Positions 1 through 8,249 are shown, counted from the first letter of the stretch. The stretch: DNA of 37,647 nt from an uncultured Gammaproteobacteria bacterium (GCA_902513495.1 CABXNH010000009.1:1-37647), one strand, 5' to 3'. A program made the numbers and translations. Notes: generated from the letters alone by a model not told the origin.

Positions 1-411
1 ATGAATAAATTTTGTAATTGGGTTAGCCAATCTTGCTAATCCTGACTCCAAGACAAGCAAGGTGTTTTTATTTTTTATGATAAGTCGAATTAAGTCAACA
101 AGGTTATTAGAGCTCCAGTATCCAGCAGTGTACGCCTCTGCCGCACCATTCGTGCCTCCGCTTCCCAAAAAAACATAAAACTCTTGCGAGAATACCTCAA
201 GCTCTGCTTTAAGTTCAGTGCTAGAATTGCCAAAAGTATATTTTTTGACGCCATCAATAATGGTTAGTTCTCCACTAGTAATGCTTTTTAGTTTTCTAAA
301 CAAAGCGCTTTTAAAAAAAGAAGCCGTTCGAAACCTTTTTTGCTTTTTTTGAATACTATCAGCTAAACTTTCAACAGAAAACTTATCTTTATTTTGTTTT
401 TCTTTGGTCAT
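1..411 (-). CDS. Cyclopropane-fatty-acyl-phospholipid synthase-type methyltransferase, N-terminal part (cut by window edge)
   Basis: This is the first 137 codons of a gene that runs off the left edge; the family is normally about 380-420 residues. The visible part reads MTKEKQNKDKF..., followed by ELTIIDGVKKYTFG, a segment around EFYVFLGSGGTNGAAEAY and then GYWSSNNLVDLIRLI. That order is the N-terminal domain of SAM-dependent fatty-acid methyltransferases of the CFA synthase family. The methyltransferase domain with the SAM-binding glycines lies outside the window, so catalytic residues cannot be checked. The ATG at 411-409 overlaps the stop of the DUF1365 gene as ATGA, which indicates translational coupling. 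The family adds a methylene or methyl carbon to unsaturated acyl chains of membrane phospholipids. Whether this one makes cyclopropane or methylated/furan fatty acids is open. Confidence 0.8.
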   Translation of the reverse strand, partial: MTKEKQNKDKFSVESLADSIQKKQKRFRTASFFKSALFRKLKSITSGELTIIDGVKKYTFGNSSTELKAELEVFSQEFYVFLGSGGTNGAAEAYTAGYWSSNNLVDLIRLIIKNKNTLLVLESGLARLANPITKFIH

Positions 412-1172
412 AGTTTGTCTGGGTGAGTGAAAAAAGGCGCCCTTCTAATCAGAAGCACCAGGGCCTGCAAATGTATTCTATAAACCACAACAAATGTTGC
501 GAGAGGAAACCTCAGAATAGCCTTAAGTAGGCCCTTATTGTTAAATGCTCGCCTCTTAAGATTGAGCGCAACGTTAAATACCTTTTCCCCGTCTTTATAA
601 TTTTTCATGACGACATTTAAGGCTTCTTCTGGATTAGAAAAAAACCACTCATACTCATGGTCCATTCCCCAAAAAGGGCTAACATGGAACTGTTTTTTTG
701 GGCTTGCAGTAAAGCTCATCTTCTTATCTCCATCTAATTTCTCATGTATCACATAAGAATGTCTCTCTTTCCACGGTGTGTTTGTAACCTCGGCCATTAT
801 AGCTTCAACTTTTCTATCTTTCTCATCGAAACAATAATAGAAGCTAACAGGGTTAAAGCAATGTCCAAAATATCTTAAATGTGTGAGAAGCCTTATTGGG
901 CCTTTAAACTGTTTGCCCGTTTTTTCAAGAAGGGTTTTTCTTACTTCACTTTCAAGCCCCATTGAGGGATTCCCGTGATAGTCTTTTCTTCTAAATGAGA
1001 CAATCGCTGGCTTATTGATGTTCCAGAGCAAAGACGGCTTCATCGTTGAGGCGAGGGCTGAAATATCAACATATGCCATAAAAATAGGGTAGCTAAAAAA
1101 CCGATTAAATGGGGTGTGTCGATGATGGCTGATGGTGCCCCAGTATAGATGATGCTCTTTAGAGAGGCTCAT
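408..1172 (-). CDS. DUF1365 family protein
   Basis: A 254-residue protein of the DUF1365 family. The typical blocks are visible: ISHHRHTPFNRFFSYPIF near the N-terminus, HLRYFGHCFNPVSFYYCF in the middle, EVTNTPWKERHSYV, and HVSPFWGMDHEYEW. There is no signal peptide; a hydrophobic stretch near the C-terminus (LATFVVVYRIHLQALVLLI) may touch the membrane. I chose the ATG at 1172, because it overlaps the upstream gene's stop as ATGA; an upstream extension to 1196 would add eight unconserved residues. The biochemical role is unknown. The family recurs next to FAD-dependent amine-oxidase-like proteins and CFA-type methyltransferases, exactly as here, so a role in modifying membrane fatty acids is the reasonable inference. 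Confidence 0.88.
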   Translation of the reverse strand: MSLSKEHHLYWGTISHHRHTPFNRFFSYPIFMAYVDISALASTMKPSLLWNINKPAIVSFRRKDYHGNPSMGLESEVRKTLLEKTGKQFKGPIRLLTHLRYFGHCFNPVSFYYCFDEKDRKVEAIMAEVTNTPWKERHSYVIHEKLDGDKKMSFTASPKKQFHVSPFWGMDHEYEWFFSNPEEALNVVMKNYKDGEKVFNVALNLKRRAFNNKGLLKAILRFPLATFVVVYRIHLQALVLLIRRAPFFTHPDKL

Positions 1173-2416
1173 AAGAATACTCCAAAATCCTTGCAAACCT
1201 CAAGAGCACTATTAACTCCATCTTCATGAAAGCCGTTACCCCAGTATGCGCCGCAATAAAATGTATTATTAACCCCACTAATCTGTTTTTTTCTCCTCTG
1301 CGCCTTGACTCCATCAACTGTAAAGAGAGGGTGTTGGTATTCAATCTTTTTAATTATTTTAGCGGGGTCAATCTCAGCGCTGCTATTAAGCGTTACCAAG
1401 AAGTCGGGCTTGGCATCTAGCGACTGTAGGATATTCATATTATAGGTGAGTGTTACTGGTTTGCCTTTATCGCCGCTTAGCAAATAATTCCAGCTTGACC
1501 AGGTTCTCTTGGTTTTTGGCATTATCGAGGTATCGGTATGTAGTATTGCTAAGTTTTTTTGATAAGGCAGTGCGCCCAACACTGATGATTCGTTATCGCT
1601 CGGATCTTTCAGCAAAGCTAGGGCCTGATCACTGTGCGTAGCAAATATAACCTTGTCAAACTGCTGAGGCTCCTGGCTGTTGTCACAATAAATTTTAACG
1701 CCGTCTGAGCTTCTAAAAACTGCCTTTACTGGCGAAGAAAGAAAAATATTTTCTTTAAAGCCCTCAATTAACTTTTGAACATAAGCTTTTGATCCGCCCT
1801 TAATTACGTACCACTGAGGCCGATTAAATATTTGGAGGAGGCCGTGGTTCTTAAAAAAACGAATATAAAAAGCTGCTGGCATTTTTGTAGTTTTATTAGC
1901 AGCAGTGGACCAAATTGCTGCTCCCATTGGAATAATATAGTTCTCAATAAAGTGGCTACTAAAATTATGTATTTTTAGAAAATCATTGATTGTTGTTGAC
2001 TGATCAACTTTTGAAAGCTCTTTAATTGCAAGCCGGTTAAAGCGAAGAACGTCTTTGAGCATCGTCAGGAATGAGAATTTAAATAAATTTTTTCGTTGGG
2101 CAAAAATCGTATTCAAAGAGTCGCCTGAGTACTCAAGACTTTTTGAAGGCGCCTTTACACTGAAGCCCATTGAGGTTTTTTGAGTCTCAACTTTTAGTTT
2201 CTGCAATAGACTTATAAAGTTTGGATAGGTTTTTTCGTTATAAACAATAAAGCCTGAATCCACATTCCAGGCCTTATCATTCTGTTTAATTTCATGGGTA
2301 TGTGAGTGGCCGCCAACGTAATCGTTTGCCTCAAAAACAATGACATCGTGTTCTTTATGTAGCAGATATGCCGCCGTTAAGCCGGATATTCCGCTTCCAA
2401 TAATAGCAACCTTCAT
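1169..2416 (-). CDS. FAD/NAD(P)-binding oxidoreductase, amine-oxidase fold (COG2907-like)
   Basis: A 415-residue flavoprotein. The N-terminus MKVAIIGSGISGLTAAYLL is a Rossmann FAD-binding motif (GSGISG at residues 7-12), followed by an acidic strand end (VIVFEAN) and the VGGHSHT segment that packs on FAD in amine-oxidase/desaturase-type enzymes. The C-terminus has FYCGAYWGNGFHEDGVNSA, typical of the second FAD-contacting region. It is the first gene of the three-gene cluster with DUF1365 and the CFA-type methyltransferase, with ATGA overlap to DUF1365. In Rhodobacter, related sets belong to the singlet-oxygen (RpoE-ChrR) response and to methylated/furan fatty-acid synthesis. No sigma or anti-sigma gene is in this window. 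The substrate is unknown; oxidation or desaturation of a fatty acyl chain is an inference. Confidence 0.85.
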   Translation of the reverse strand: MKVAIIGSGISGLTAAYLLHKEHDVIVFEANDYVGGHSHTHEIKQNDKAWNVDSGFIVYNEKTYPNFISLLQKLKVETQKTSMGFSVKAPSKSLEYSGDSLNTIFAQRKNLFKFSFLTMLKDVLRFNRLAIKELSKVDQSTTINDFLKIHNFSSHFIENYIIPMGAAIWSTAANKTTKMPAAFYIRFFKNHGLLQIFNRPQWYVIKGGSKAYVQKLIEGFKENIFLSSPVKAVFRSSDGVKIYCDNSQEPQQFDKVIFATHSDQALALLKDPSDNESSVLGALPYQKNLAILHTDTSIMPKTKRTWSSWNYLLSGDKGKPVTLTYNMNILQSLDAKPDFLVTLNSSAEIDPAKIIKKIEYQHPLFTVDGVKAQRRKKQISGVNNTFYCGAYWGNGFHEDGVNSALEVCKDFGVFL

Positions 2417-2599
2417 AGCATAAAATCAAATTTGTAATTTAGAGCCTCCCCTTTTTTTAGGCCTAAGTACTATCATAACCAGTATTTGGCAATAGTTTTT
2501 TCAAAAGATATAATTATAAAGCGTGTTTTTTTAAATTGTTTGGTTTATGAGCATATGCTGCGCACCGTGCCACGAGAGTAAATCATAGCCAAATAGGCT
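2417..2599. other. Divergent intergenic spacer, upstream half
   Basis: Together with the rpsB promoter and leader this is the only stretch over 300 bases without a gene. The part next to the FAD oxidoreductase has no convincing sigma-70 promoter on the minus strand and no Shine-Dalgarno at the normal distance. A purine-rich AGGGGAGG element on the minus strand lies about 35 bases before the start codon, too far to act as a ribosome site for that ATG. A 10-bp palindrome, AGCATATGCT, sits at 2550-2559. I see no small ORF worth calling. Confidence 0.5.
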
Positions 2600-2628
2600 T
2601 TGCTTATTTCAAAAAAATATGGGATAAT
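2600..2628 (+). promoter_or_regulatory. Sigma-70-type promoter of rpsB-tsf
   Basis: TTGCTT at 2600-2605 and GATAAT at 2623-2628 are separated by exactly 17 bases. This is the best-formed promoter in the window and fits a highly expressed ribosomal operon. The predicted transcript start is near 2635, leaving a leader of about 150 nt before rpsB. Confidence 0.7.
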
Positions 2629-2634
2629 TGTCGC

Positions 2635-2783
2635 CTTTCAGCAATTTGGCTGGAAGCGGTCTAGTTTTGTAATTGCAAGACTAGTAATTTAACGTATCAC
2701 ACAGAGCCCCAATATTAGTCAGGGTGCCCTTTAAAAGGGGTTGGCTAATAGGCAATGTGGAAGTCTTAACCCAGGAGAAAAGT
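2635..2783 (+). promoter_or_regulatory. Structured rpsB leader, probable S2 autoregulatory RNA
   Basis: The roughly 150-nt leader contains two helices. The first, 2661-2684, pairs CTAGTTTTG with CAAGACTAG (9 bp, one G-U, 6-nt loop). The second pairs ATTAGTC (2714-2720) with GGCTAAT (2743-2749) and encloses an inner CCCTTT/AAAGGG stem starting at 2727. A clear Shine-Dalgarno, AGGAG at 2773-2777, sits 6 nt before the ATG. In E. coli a long, conserved rpsB leader mediates repression by S2; the length and two-helix layout here agree with that, but I have not aligned the two. Confidence 0.5.
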
Positions 2784-3770
2784 ATGGCGAAAGCGTCAAT
2801 GAAAAAAATGTTAGAGGCCGGTGTACACTTCGGCCACAGGTCTCGTTTTTGGCACCCAAAAATGGAGCCTTATATCTACGGAACACGAAATGGTGTTCAC
2901 ATAATTAATCTTGAAAAAACATTACCGCAATTTAATGATGTTCTAAATTTTGCAAGCAAAACTGCTGCACAGGGAGGGTCTATCCTTTTTGTTGGGACAA
3001 AGAGAGCGGCAAGCAACATTATCAAAGAAGAGGCAATTCGATGTGGAATGCCTTACGTTAATCACCGCTGGTTAGGCGGAATGATGACAAACTATAAAAC
3101 CATTAAGGCTTCAATAAAGCGACTTAAGGATTTAGAGTTTCTTGCAGAAGAAAACTTCGCACAATTTACAAAAAAAGAAGCCCTAGTAATGACAAGAGAA
3201 ATGGAGAAGTTAGAGAGAAGTCTTGGCGGAATTAAAGATCTTGGAAGCATTCCCGATGTTGTTTTTGTTGTCGATATTGGTCATGAAAAAAATGCTGTCA
3301 GAGAGGCGCGTACTTTGCGCTTGCCTATCATTGGTGTTGTGGACTCTAATCACAACCCTGAAGGAATTGATTACGTCATAGCAGGAAATGATGACTCAAT
3401 AAGGGCAATTGGTTATTATGCAAGAAAAATTGCAGATGCAGTCCTTGAGGCAAAAGCTTCAATTGTTGAGACCAAGCCTGTTGCCAAGAAGACAGCGCCA
3501 ACTGCTAAAAAAGAGGCTGCTGAAGAAAAGAAACCAGCCGCTAAAAAAGTGGTAGTTGAGTCAGCCCCTGAAGCTGAAGCTGCTGCTGAAGAAAAGAAGC
3601 CAGCTGCTAAAAAAGTGGTAGTTGAATCAGCCCCTGAAGCTGAAGCTGCTGCTGAAGAAAAGAAGCCAGCTGCTAAAAAGCCAGCTGCTAAAAAGCCAGC
3701 TGCTAAAAAGCCAGCTGCTAAAAAGCCAGCTGCTAAAAAGCCAGCCGCAAAGAAAACTGAAACAGATTAA
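2784..3770 (+). CDS. rpsB: 30S ribosomal protein S2 with a long Lys/Ala/Pro-repeat C-terminal tail
   Basis: A 328-residue S2; E. coli S2 is 241. The S2 core is clear: [18 protein letters not shown] at the N-terminus, then [30 protein letters not shown] and the [16 protein letters not shown] segment. The core ends near residue 230. After it come about 95 residues of low complexity: two copies of a block containing [19 protein letters not shown], then six PAAKK repeats and a short TETD end. The ATG at 2784 is preferred over an upstream in-frame start at 2724 because it has AGGAG 6 nt upstream and gives the family's usual N-terminus. The gene is followed by tsf, the standard order. The tail looks like histone H1/AlgP-type nucleic-acid-binding tails; its function here is unknown. 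Confidence 0.97.
   Translation: MAKASMKKMLEAGVHFGHRSRFWHPKMEPYIYGTRNGVHIINLEKTLPQFNDVLNFASKTAAQGGSILFVGTKRAASNIIKEEAIRCGMPYVNHRWLGGMMTNYKTIKASIKRLKDLEFLAEENFAQFTKKEALVMTREMEKLERSLGGIKDLGSIPDVVFVVDIGHEKNAVREARTLRLPIIGVVDSNHNPEGIDYVIAGNDDSIRAIGYYARKIADAVLEAKASIVETKPVAKKTAPTAKKEAAEEKKPAAKKVVVESAPEAEAAAEEKKPAAKKVVVESAPEAEAAAEEKKPAAKKPAAKKPAAKKPAAKKPAAKKPAAKKTETD
3516..3755 (+). repeat. In-frame tandem repeats encoding the S2 tail (66-bp and 15-bp units)
   Basis: From 3516 a 66-bp unit (first copy 63 bp, 3516-3578; second 3579-3644; third begins at 3645) is repeated with almost no base differences. It grades into six 15-bp units of the type CCAGCTGCTAAAAAG at 3666, 3681, 3696, 3711, 3726 and 3741. 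All units are multiples of three, so copy-number change would keep the reading frame. Near-identity at the DNA level points to recent expansion by slippage or unequal exchange. Confidence 0.95.
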
Positions 3771-3802
3771 CAATTAAGCATAGTATACATAGGAGACGAA
3801 TT

Positions 3803-4681
3803 ATGGCAATTACAGCCGCCTTAGTTAAAGAGTTAAGAGAGAGAACAGGCGCAGGAATGATGGACTGCAAAAAAGCATTGGTTGAAACCAACGCAGATCT
3901 TGAAGCAGCAATTGATTTGATGCGCGCATCTGGCGCAGCCAAAGCTGCTAAAAAGGCAGGTCGTGTTGCATCTGAAGGACTTGTTAACGTTACAATTAGT
4001 GATGATAACAAACAGGCTGCTATTCTTGAAGTTAACTCAGAAACAGACTTTGTCACCAAAGGCTCAGCTTTTATTGACTTTGTAGAAGCGTTGGGTGTTC
4101 TGGCGCTCAAAAACAAACCTGAGTCGGTGGAAAGTTTTTTAAGTCAAAAACTTGCTTCTGGGGAAACAGTTGATGAGGCAAGAGAGGGCATTATCGCAAA
4201 GATAGGTGAAAATATTTCTGTAAGAAGAGTACAGATTATTAGCACCGATACTGGCATTTTAGGGGCTTATAAACATGGTGATCGTATCGCCGTCCTAACA
4301 GTATTAGCGTCTCAAGACCCCGCCTTAGCAAAAGATGTGGCGATGCATATTGCTGCCTCAAGGCCTGAATGTGTTAGCGAAGATCAGCTCTCTGAAGACC
4401 TTCTTGAAAGAGAAAAGGCAATCTTTATTGAGCAAGCTAGAGAAAGCGGAAAGCCAGACAACATTATCGAAAAAATGATTGTAGGCAGGATGAAAAAATT
4501 TGTTAATGAAGTTACGCTTTATGGCCAGTCATTCGTCAAGAATCCAGACGTTACTGTAGGGGAGCTTGTTAAGTCAAATAGCTCTGAAGTTGAGTCGTTT
4601 ATCCGGTATGAGGTTGGAGAAGGAATAGAAAAGAAAGAAGACAACTTTGTTGAAGAGGTGCTGGCTCAAGCGCAAGCTTAA
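3803..4681 (+). CDS. tsf: Elongation factor Ts
   Basis: A 292-residue EF-Ts (E. coli 283). It starts MAITAALVKELRERTGAGMM, the UBA-like N-terminal domain, followed by DCKKALVET and the EF-Tu-contacting TDFVTK motif near residue 80. EF-Ts exchanges GDP for GTP on EF-Tu. A Shine-Dalgarno AGGAG at 3791-3795 precedes the ATG by 7 nt. It is cotranscribed with rpsB after a 32-base gap and ends at a rho-independent terminator shared with the convergent gene. Confidence 0.97.
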   Translation: MAITAALVKELRERTGAGMMDCKKALVETNADLEAAIDLMRASGAAKAAKKAGRVASEGLVNVTISDDNKQAAILEVNSETDFVTKGSAFIDFVEALGVLALKNKPESVESFLSQKLASGETVDEAREGIIAKIGENISVRRVQIISTDTGILGAYKHGDRIAVLTVLASQDPALAKDVAMHIAASRPECVSEDQLSEDLLEREKAIFIEQARESGKPDNIIEKMIVGRMKKFVNEVTLYGQSFVKNPDVTVGELVKSNSSEVESFIRYEVGEGIEKKEDNFVEEVLAQAQA

Positions 4682-4700
4682 AGGCAAGCATATAAAACTA

Positions 4701-4726
4701 AAAGGGCACATCAGTGCCCTTTTTTA
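4701..4726 (+). terminator. Rho-independent terminator after tsf, probably bidirectional
   Basis: AAAGGGCAC (4701-4709), loop ATCA, GTGCCCTTT (4714-4722), then a T run. Read from the minus strand, the same 9-bp stem is followed by a T-rich stretch (TTTTAGTTTT), so it can also end the convergent RND gene, which stops at 4747. Confidence 0.85.
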
Positions 4727-4746
4727 TTACCCAAGCATTATATTTT

Positions 4747-7200
4747 TTATAAACTATTCCTGTCTTTAATGATTAGTTTCATTATTGCTGGCATCAAGAA
4801 AAAGTCAGCCAAAAGGGCGACCAAAATTGCGCTTGCTGTGAGCACTCCAAAATCAAACATATTGTTCATTTGTGAAAAAGTAAGAACAAGAAAACCAAGA
4901 GCAAGCACTATTGATGTTAGAGTTATAGCTCTTCCAGTTCCCATCAATGTTAGTTGAACAGCCTTATCAACGTCGTTATACTGAAGCTCATACCTTCTAA
5001 AGTTATGCATAAAATGGACCGTATCGTCAACAGCCAAGCCTAATGCAATAGCGCCAATTAAAAGGGTAAACATGTCTAAAGGCATTTTAAAAATCACCAT
5101 AATTGTTGACAGAATAATTATTGGCAATAGGTTTGGAATCATGCTTATAAGACCAATCTTAAAATTCCCGATTAATAAAACCATAAGAATTGTGATAAGT
5201 GAGAAGGCCAAAACATAGCTGACCGCACTACTATAAATAGCCTCTTCAAAAGTAACTGTCATCAAAGTTCCAATGCCTGTGAAAGTAACTGTTGCCAATG
5301 AGCCGAATTTTTTGTCTAGGTAGAGCTGGGCATTATCAATAAAAGCATTTGCCTCTAGAGAGTCGATGAAAGGCGTTTTTAATGTCAGCCTTGCCTTCGA
5401 GTAGTTAGAGTCGACAAGACTAGCAAGATCGTTATTACCGCTGCTTTCAAAAAGTAAAAACTCCTGGGCTATAAGATCTGAATCGTCGGGAATGGCATAA
5501 TACTCGTCCCTATTTTCGTTCAACGCCCTATTGGTTTCTTTAATGACATCAATATAACTAATAACCTTTCCCACAAACATATTTCCTGTGGATATAGCGT
5601 TAATATTCTTAGATACATCGTCAATAACCCTTAATACCTCCGGATTGTATAGGCCGTTTGTTTTCTCAGTATCAACAATCACCTCAAGTGTAAGCGAGCC
5701 TTTTAAGTTGTCATCAACCGCCTCTGTTGCTACTCGCGCAAAATTATCTTCTGGAAGCCATTGAAGAGGAAAGTGAGAAAACCTTAGTTGGGAAGCAATA
5801 ATAGCCGCACAAATTATTAGAACGGCACTAACAGAAACAATTAGTTTTGGCTTGCCTGTTGCAAAAACACTGATTCCAATAAGCGCTTTATCCATCAAAG
5901 TATGGCCGCCCTTGTCAGCTCTATGCTTAACAGGTCTGAACTTAGTCACTGACATCAAGGATGGCAAAAAAACTAGTGTAAAAACCAGCCCAACTATTAC
6001 CCCGCTACTAGCAAAAATTCCAAGGTCTGCCACAGGAGCAACGCCAGAAAAAGAGAAAGACCACAACCCTACAGCAGTTGTTATTGAGGTCATGATAATT
6101 GCTAAGCCCGAGTGCCCCATTGCATATCTCATGGATTTTTTTGTGTCATTAGTCGATGCAAAGTCTTTATAGAATACTGCCAACAAATGGATTGATGCGC
6201 TGGTCACGACAGCTAGTAGAAACGTGGGCATAATTTGGGTGGCCATTGTAAATGGTGCAGAGAAAATTGACATGAGCGAAACTGTCATTATGAGCGTTAA
6301 TGTGACACAGGCGAGCGGCAAGACAACTCCAGACACTCTCCTAAATAAAGCAAACAAAACAACCATAATGACAACCATCATTAAACTAATAAAAACAGCC
6401 GAATCATTCATAAGTGCCTGTTTAAAAATGCCTGCAATTGCAGCAGAACCAGACAAGTAGATTTCAAAATTACTGTCGCTATATCGCTCCAAAATTCTCT
6501 GTGTTTCGGCAATAATTTCGTCATTTTCTGCGTCTGTTAAATACAGCCTCCGTTCACCTAGAGTGTCCTCATCAAAATCTAGGCTGTCATCAAAATCTAG
6601 GCTGTCATCAAAATCTAGGCTGTCATCAAAATCTAGGCTTACAGTTTCTTGCGGAGGGACTGAGCTTGAATAAGTTTCAGTGTCAATTGTCACTGTAGTC
6701 ATTGTAAAGTCTTCACTGTAAAGAGAGTTTTCATACAGGCTGTTGTTTGTGACGGTTTCTTTTAACTTAACAAGGTCGTCTTTATTTTGGGGGAGTCTAT
6801 CAATTAGAGGCTCAACAATTAGTTCACCCTCAATTCCATAAGTGTTTCTTGCATTAATTAAGGAGTCAACAGCCTTAATATTTGGCAGTTCGTTCTCTAA
6901 AGCGTGATGAAAACTATCGAGCTTTTCTAAAAAATTAAGGTCAAAAATATTTTTGGTTTTAACTGCAATCATCAGCTTTTCATCACGGCCAAACTGATCT
7001 CTAAAAATATCGTACTCAACCCTCATTGGGTCTGTTTTATGCAAAAACCCCTCTGTAGTTGTGTCTACCTTTAGAGAGGGCAGCTGGGAACCAATTGCAA
7101 CCACTAAAACAAAGAAGCCTATAATGGTTTTCTTAGCGTTGTCGAAGAGCAAGTCAGAAAATTGCTCTAATTTGTTTTCAGTTCTTGTTCGCCAATTCAT
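4747..7200 (-). CDS. RND-superfamily (MMPL/HpnN-like) membrane transporter
   Basis: An 817-residue membrane protein with the two-fold RND plan: one N-terminal transmembrane helix (about residues 26-43), a large periplasmic loop, five helices, a second loop and five to six more helices. The second half carries GLAVDDTVHFMHNFRR, a hallmark of the COG1033 predicted exporters related to hopanoid and lipid transporters. The first loop has four acidic SLDFDD-type repeats at about residues 188-211. The ATG at 7200 gives MNWRTRTENK; a TTG nine bases upstream is possible, and neither has a Shine-Dalgarno. No membrane-fusion or outer-membrane partner lies nearby, so the substrate cannot be stated; lipids or hydrophobic compounds are typical for the family. 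Confidence 0.85.
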   Translation of the reverse strand: MNWRTRTENKLEQFSDLLFDNAKKTIIGFFVLVVAIGSQLPSLKVDTTTEGFLHKTDPMRVEYDIFRDQFGRDEKLMIAVKTKNIFDLNFLEKLDSFHHALENELPNIKAVDSLINARNTYGIEGELIVEPLIDRLPQNKDDLVKLKETVTNNSLYENSLYSEDFTMTTVTIDTETYSSSVPPQETVSLDFDDSLDFDDSLDFDDSLDFDEDTLGERRLYLTDAENDEIIAETQRILERYSDSNFEIYLSGSAAIAGIFKQALMNDSAVFISLMMVVIMVVLFALFRRVSGVVLPLACVTLTLIMTVSLMSIFSAPFTMATQIMPTFLLAVVTSASIHLLAVFYKDFASTNDTKKSMRYAMGHSGLAIIMTSITTAVGLWSFSFSGVAPVADLGIFASSGVIVGLVFTLVFLPSLMSVTKFRPVKHRADKGGHTLMDKALIGISVFATGKPKLIVSVSAVLIICAAIIASQLRFSHFPLQWLPEDNFARVATEAVDDNLKGSLTLEVIVDTEKTNGLYNPEVLRVIDDVSKNINAISTGNMFVGKVISYIDVIKETNRALNENRDEYYAIPDDSDLIAQEFLLFESSGNNDLASLVDSNYSKARLTLKTPFIDSLEANAFIDNAQLYLDKKFGSLATVTFTGIGTLMTVTFEEAIYSSAVSYVLAFSLITILMVLLIGNFKIGLISMIPNLLPIIILSTIMVIFKMPLDMFTLLIGAIALGLAVDDTVHFMHNFRRYELQYNDVDKAVQLTLMGTGRAITLTSIVLALGFLVLTFSQMNNMFDFGVLTASAILVALLADFFLMPAIMKLIIKDRNSL
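6569..6640 (-). repeat. Four tandem 18-bp repeats inside the RND gene
   Basis: Four units of TCATCAAAATCTAGGCTG (plus-strand reading) at 6569, 6587, 6605 and 6623; only the last base of the fourth copy differs. In the gene they encode Ser-Leu-Asp-Phe-Asp-Asp repeats, an acidic patch in the first periplasmic loop. The unit is a multiple of three, so gain or loss of copies stays in frame. Confidence 0.95.
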
Positions 7201-7340
7201 ATGTGTCAAATGATTTGAAGGTTGGATAATAGTTAAAGCTTAAAGCACATTAAGCTCGGATATTATATTGAACTAAATAACTATTTGTTCAAAACACAAG
7301 CAAAAAAATTTATATTGCCTTTCTGGAAGGCTTTATTTTG

Positions 7341-8249
7341 CTACAAAGGCTCTATCAGTTTTTCTTTGTCTTCTGACTGGCCATCATTATTTTTCATAAC
7401 GCGCCAAGACACAAAGAGGCCGCTTCCAATGATGACAAATAGGCCGATAACTGCCTGTAGGTTTGGAACATAACCAAAGACGATATAGCTTAAAGTAATA
7501 GCGCCTACAATTTCAAAATAATTAAAAGGACTAAGCTCAGAGGCGCTCGCAAACTCAAAGGCCTTAATAATCATGAAATGTGATGCGGCAGCAAAAAAAC
7601 CCATGGCCGCACCAAGTAAAACGCCCTTCATATCAGGAGCAGTCCACGAGAAAAAAGCTAGCGGCAACATAACCAAAATACCAACAATGGCAGAGTAGAA
7701 AAGAGTGAGAACAGGCGGCGCCTTAAAGGAAAGTTTTTTCGTAAAGACAATGTAAAGGGCATAACAAATACCTGAAACCACGGCCAGCAGAAGGCTTGGC
7801 TTGAACTCCTCTCCTGTGGGCTGAAGCACAACTATAACACCTATAAATCCAACTACAACGCCTACCCCAATAAATGAATCAAACCGCTCTCCTAGCATCG
7901 CTGGTGATAGAACAGCAACCACTAAGGGGGAAATAAAAAGAAGTGTAAGAGCGTTAGGAATAGGGTTAGATTTAATGGCTGCGAAAAAGAATAGGGTTGC
8001 CAGAGTTAACATCAAGCCTCTCATAAATTGAAGCCCTAGGCTTTCTGGAACTCTTTTCCATTGAACCTTTTGCCATAAAATTATAGGCACTAACCAACAA
8101 GCGTGAAAGAAAAAACGAGTCCAGGTGACCTGCATCACCGAATAATCTTCACTTAAGAGCTTAGCAAAGACATCTAAAAAGGGAACAGTGCTCATACCTA
8201 AGAGCATAAGGCCTATCCCTTTAAGGACAGTTTTATTCAGAAAGTTCAT
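7341..8249 (-). CDS. EamA/DMT-superfamily permease
   Basis: A 302-residue polytopic membrane protein with about ten hydrophobic segments in two EamA halves. Recognisable pieces are GMSTVPFLDVFAKLL and TWTRFFFHA in helix 1-2, MRGLMLTLATLFFFAAIK, NALTLLFISPLVVAVLSP, the second-half start CYALYIVFTKKL and FNYFEIVGAITLSYIVFG. The hydrophilic C-terminus (NNDGQSEDKEKL) is probably cytoplasmic. DMT members export or import metabolites such as amino acids; the substrate cannot be read from sequence. It lies on the same strand as the RND gene with 140 bases between its stop and that start, and downstream of the tRNA-Leu. No Shine-Dalgarno is visible before its ATG. Confidence 0.88.
   Translation of the reverse strand: MNFLNKTVLKGIGLMLLGMSTVPFLDVFAKLLSEDYSVMQVTWTRFFFHACWLVPIILWQKVQWKRVPESLGLQFMRGLMLTLATLFFFAAIKSNPIPNALTLLFISPLVVAVLSPAMLGERFDSFIGVGVVVGFIGVIVVLQPTGEEFKPSLLLAVVSGICYALYIVFTKKLSFKAPPVLTLFYSAIVGILVMLPLAFFSWTAPDMKGVLLGAAMGFFAAASHFMIIKAFEFASASELSPFNYFEIVGAITLSYIVFGYVPNLQAVIGLFVIIGSGLFVSWRVMKNNDGQSEDKEKLIEPL

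Noticed and set aside
2724-2783. Upstream in-frame start of rpsB
   Set aside because: The extra 20 residues are not S2-like and would lie in the structured leader; the ATG at 2784 has AGGAG 6 nt upstream.
3516-3755. Regular repeats that could suggest a CRISPR array or mobile repeat
   Set aside because: Units are contiguous, in frame with rpsB and encode PAAKK-type residues; there are no spacers.
5852-6172. 106-residue plus-strand reading frame
   Set aside because: Antisense to transmembrane segments of the RND gene; composition is what such a shadow would give.
6569-6640. 18-bp repeats as a binding-site array
   Set aside because: They lie inside the RND reading frame and keep its phase; no promoter is nearby.
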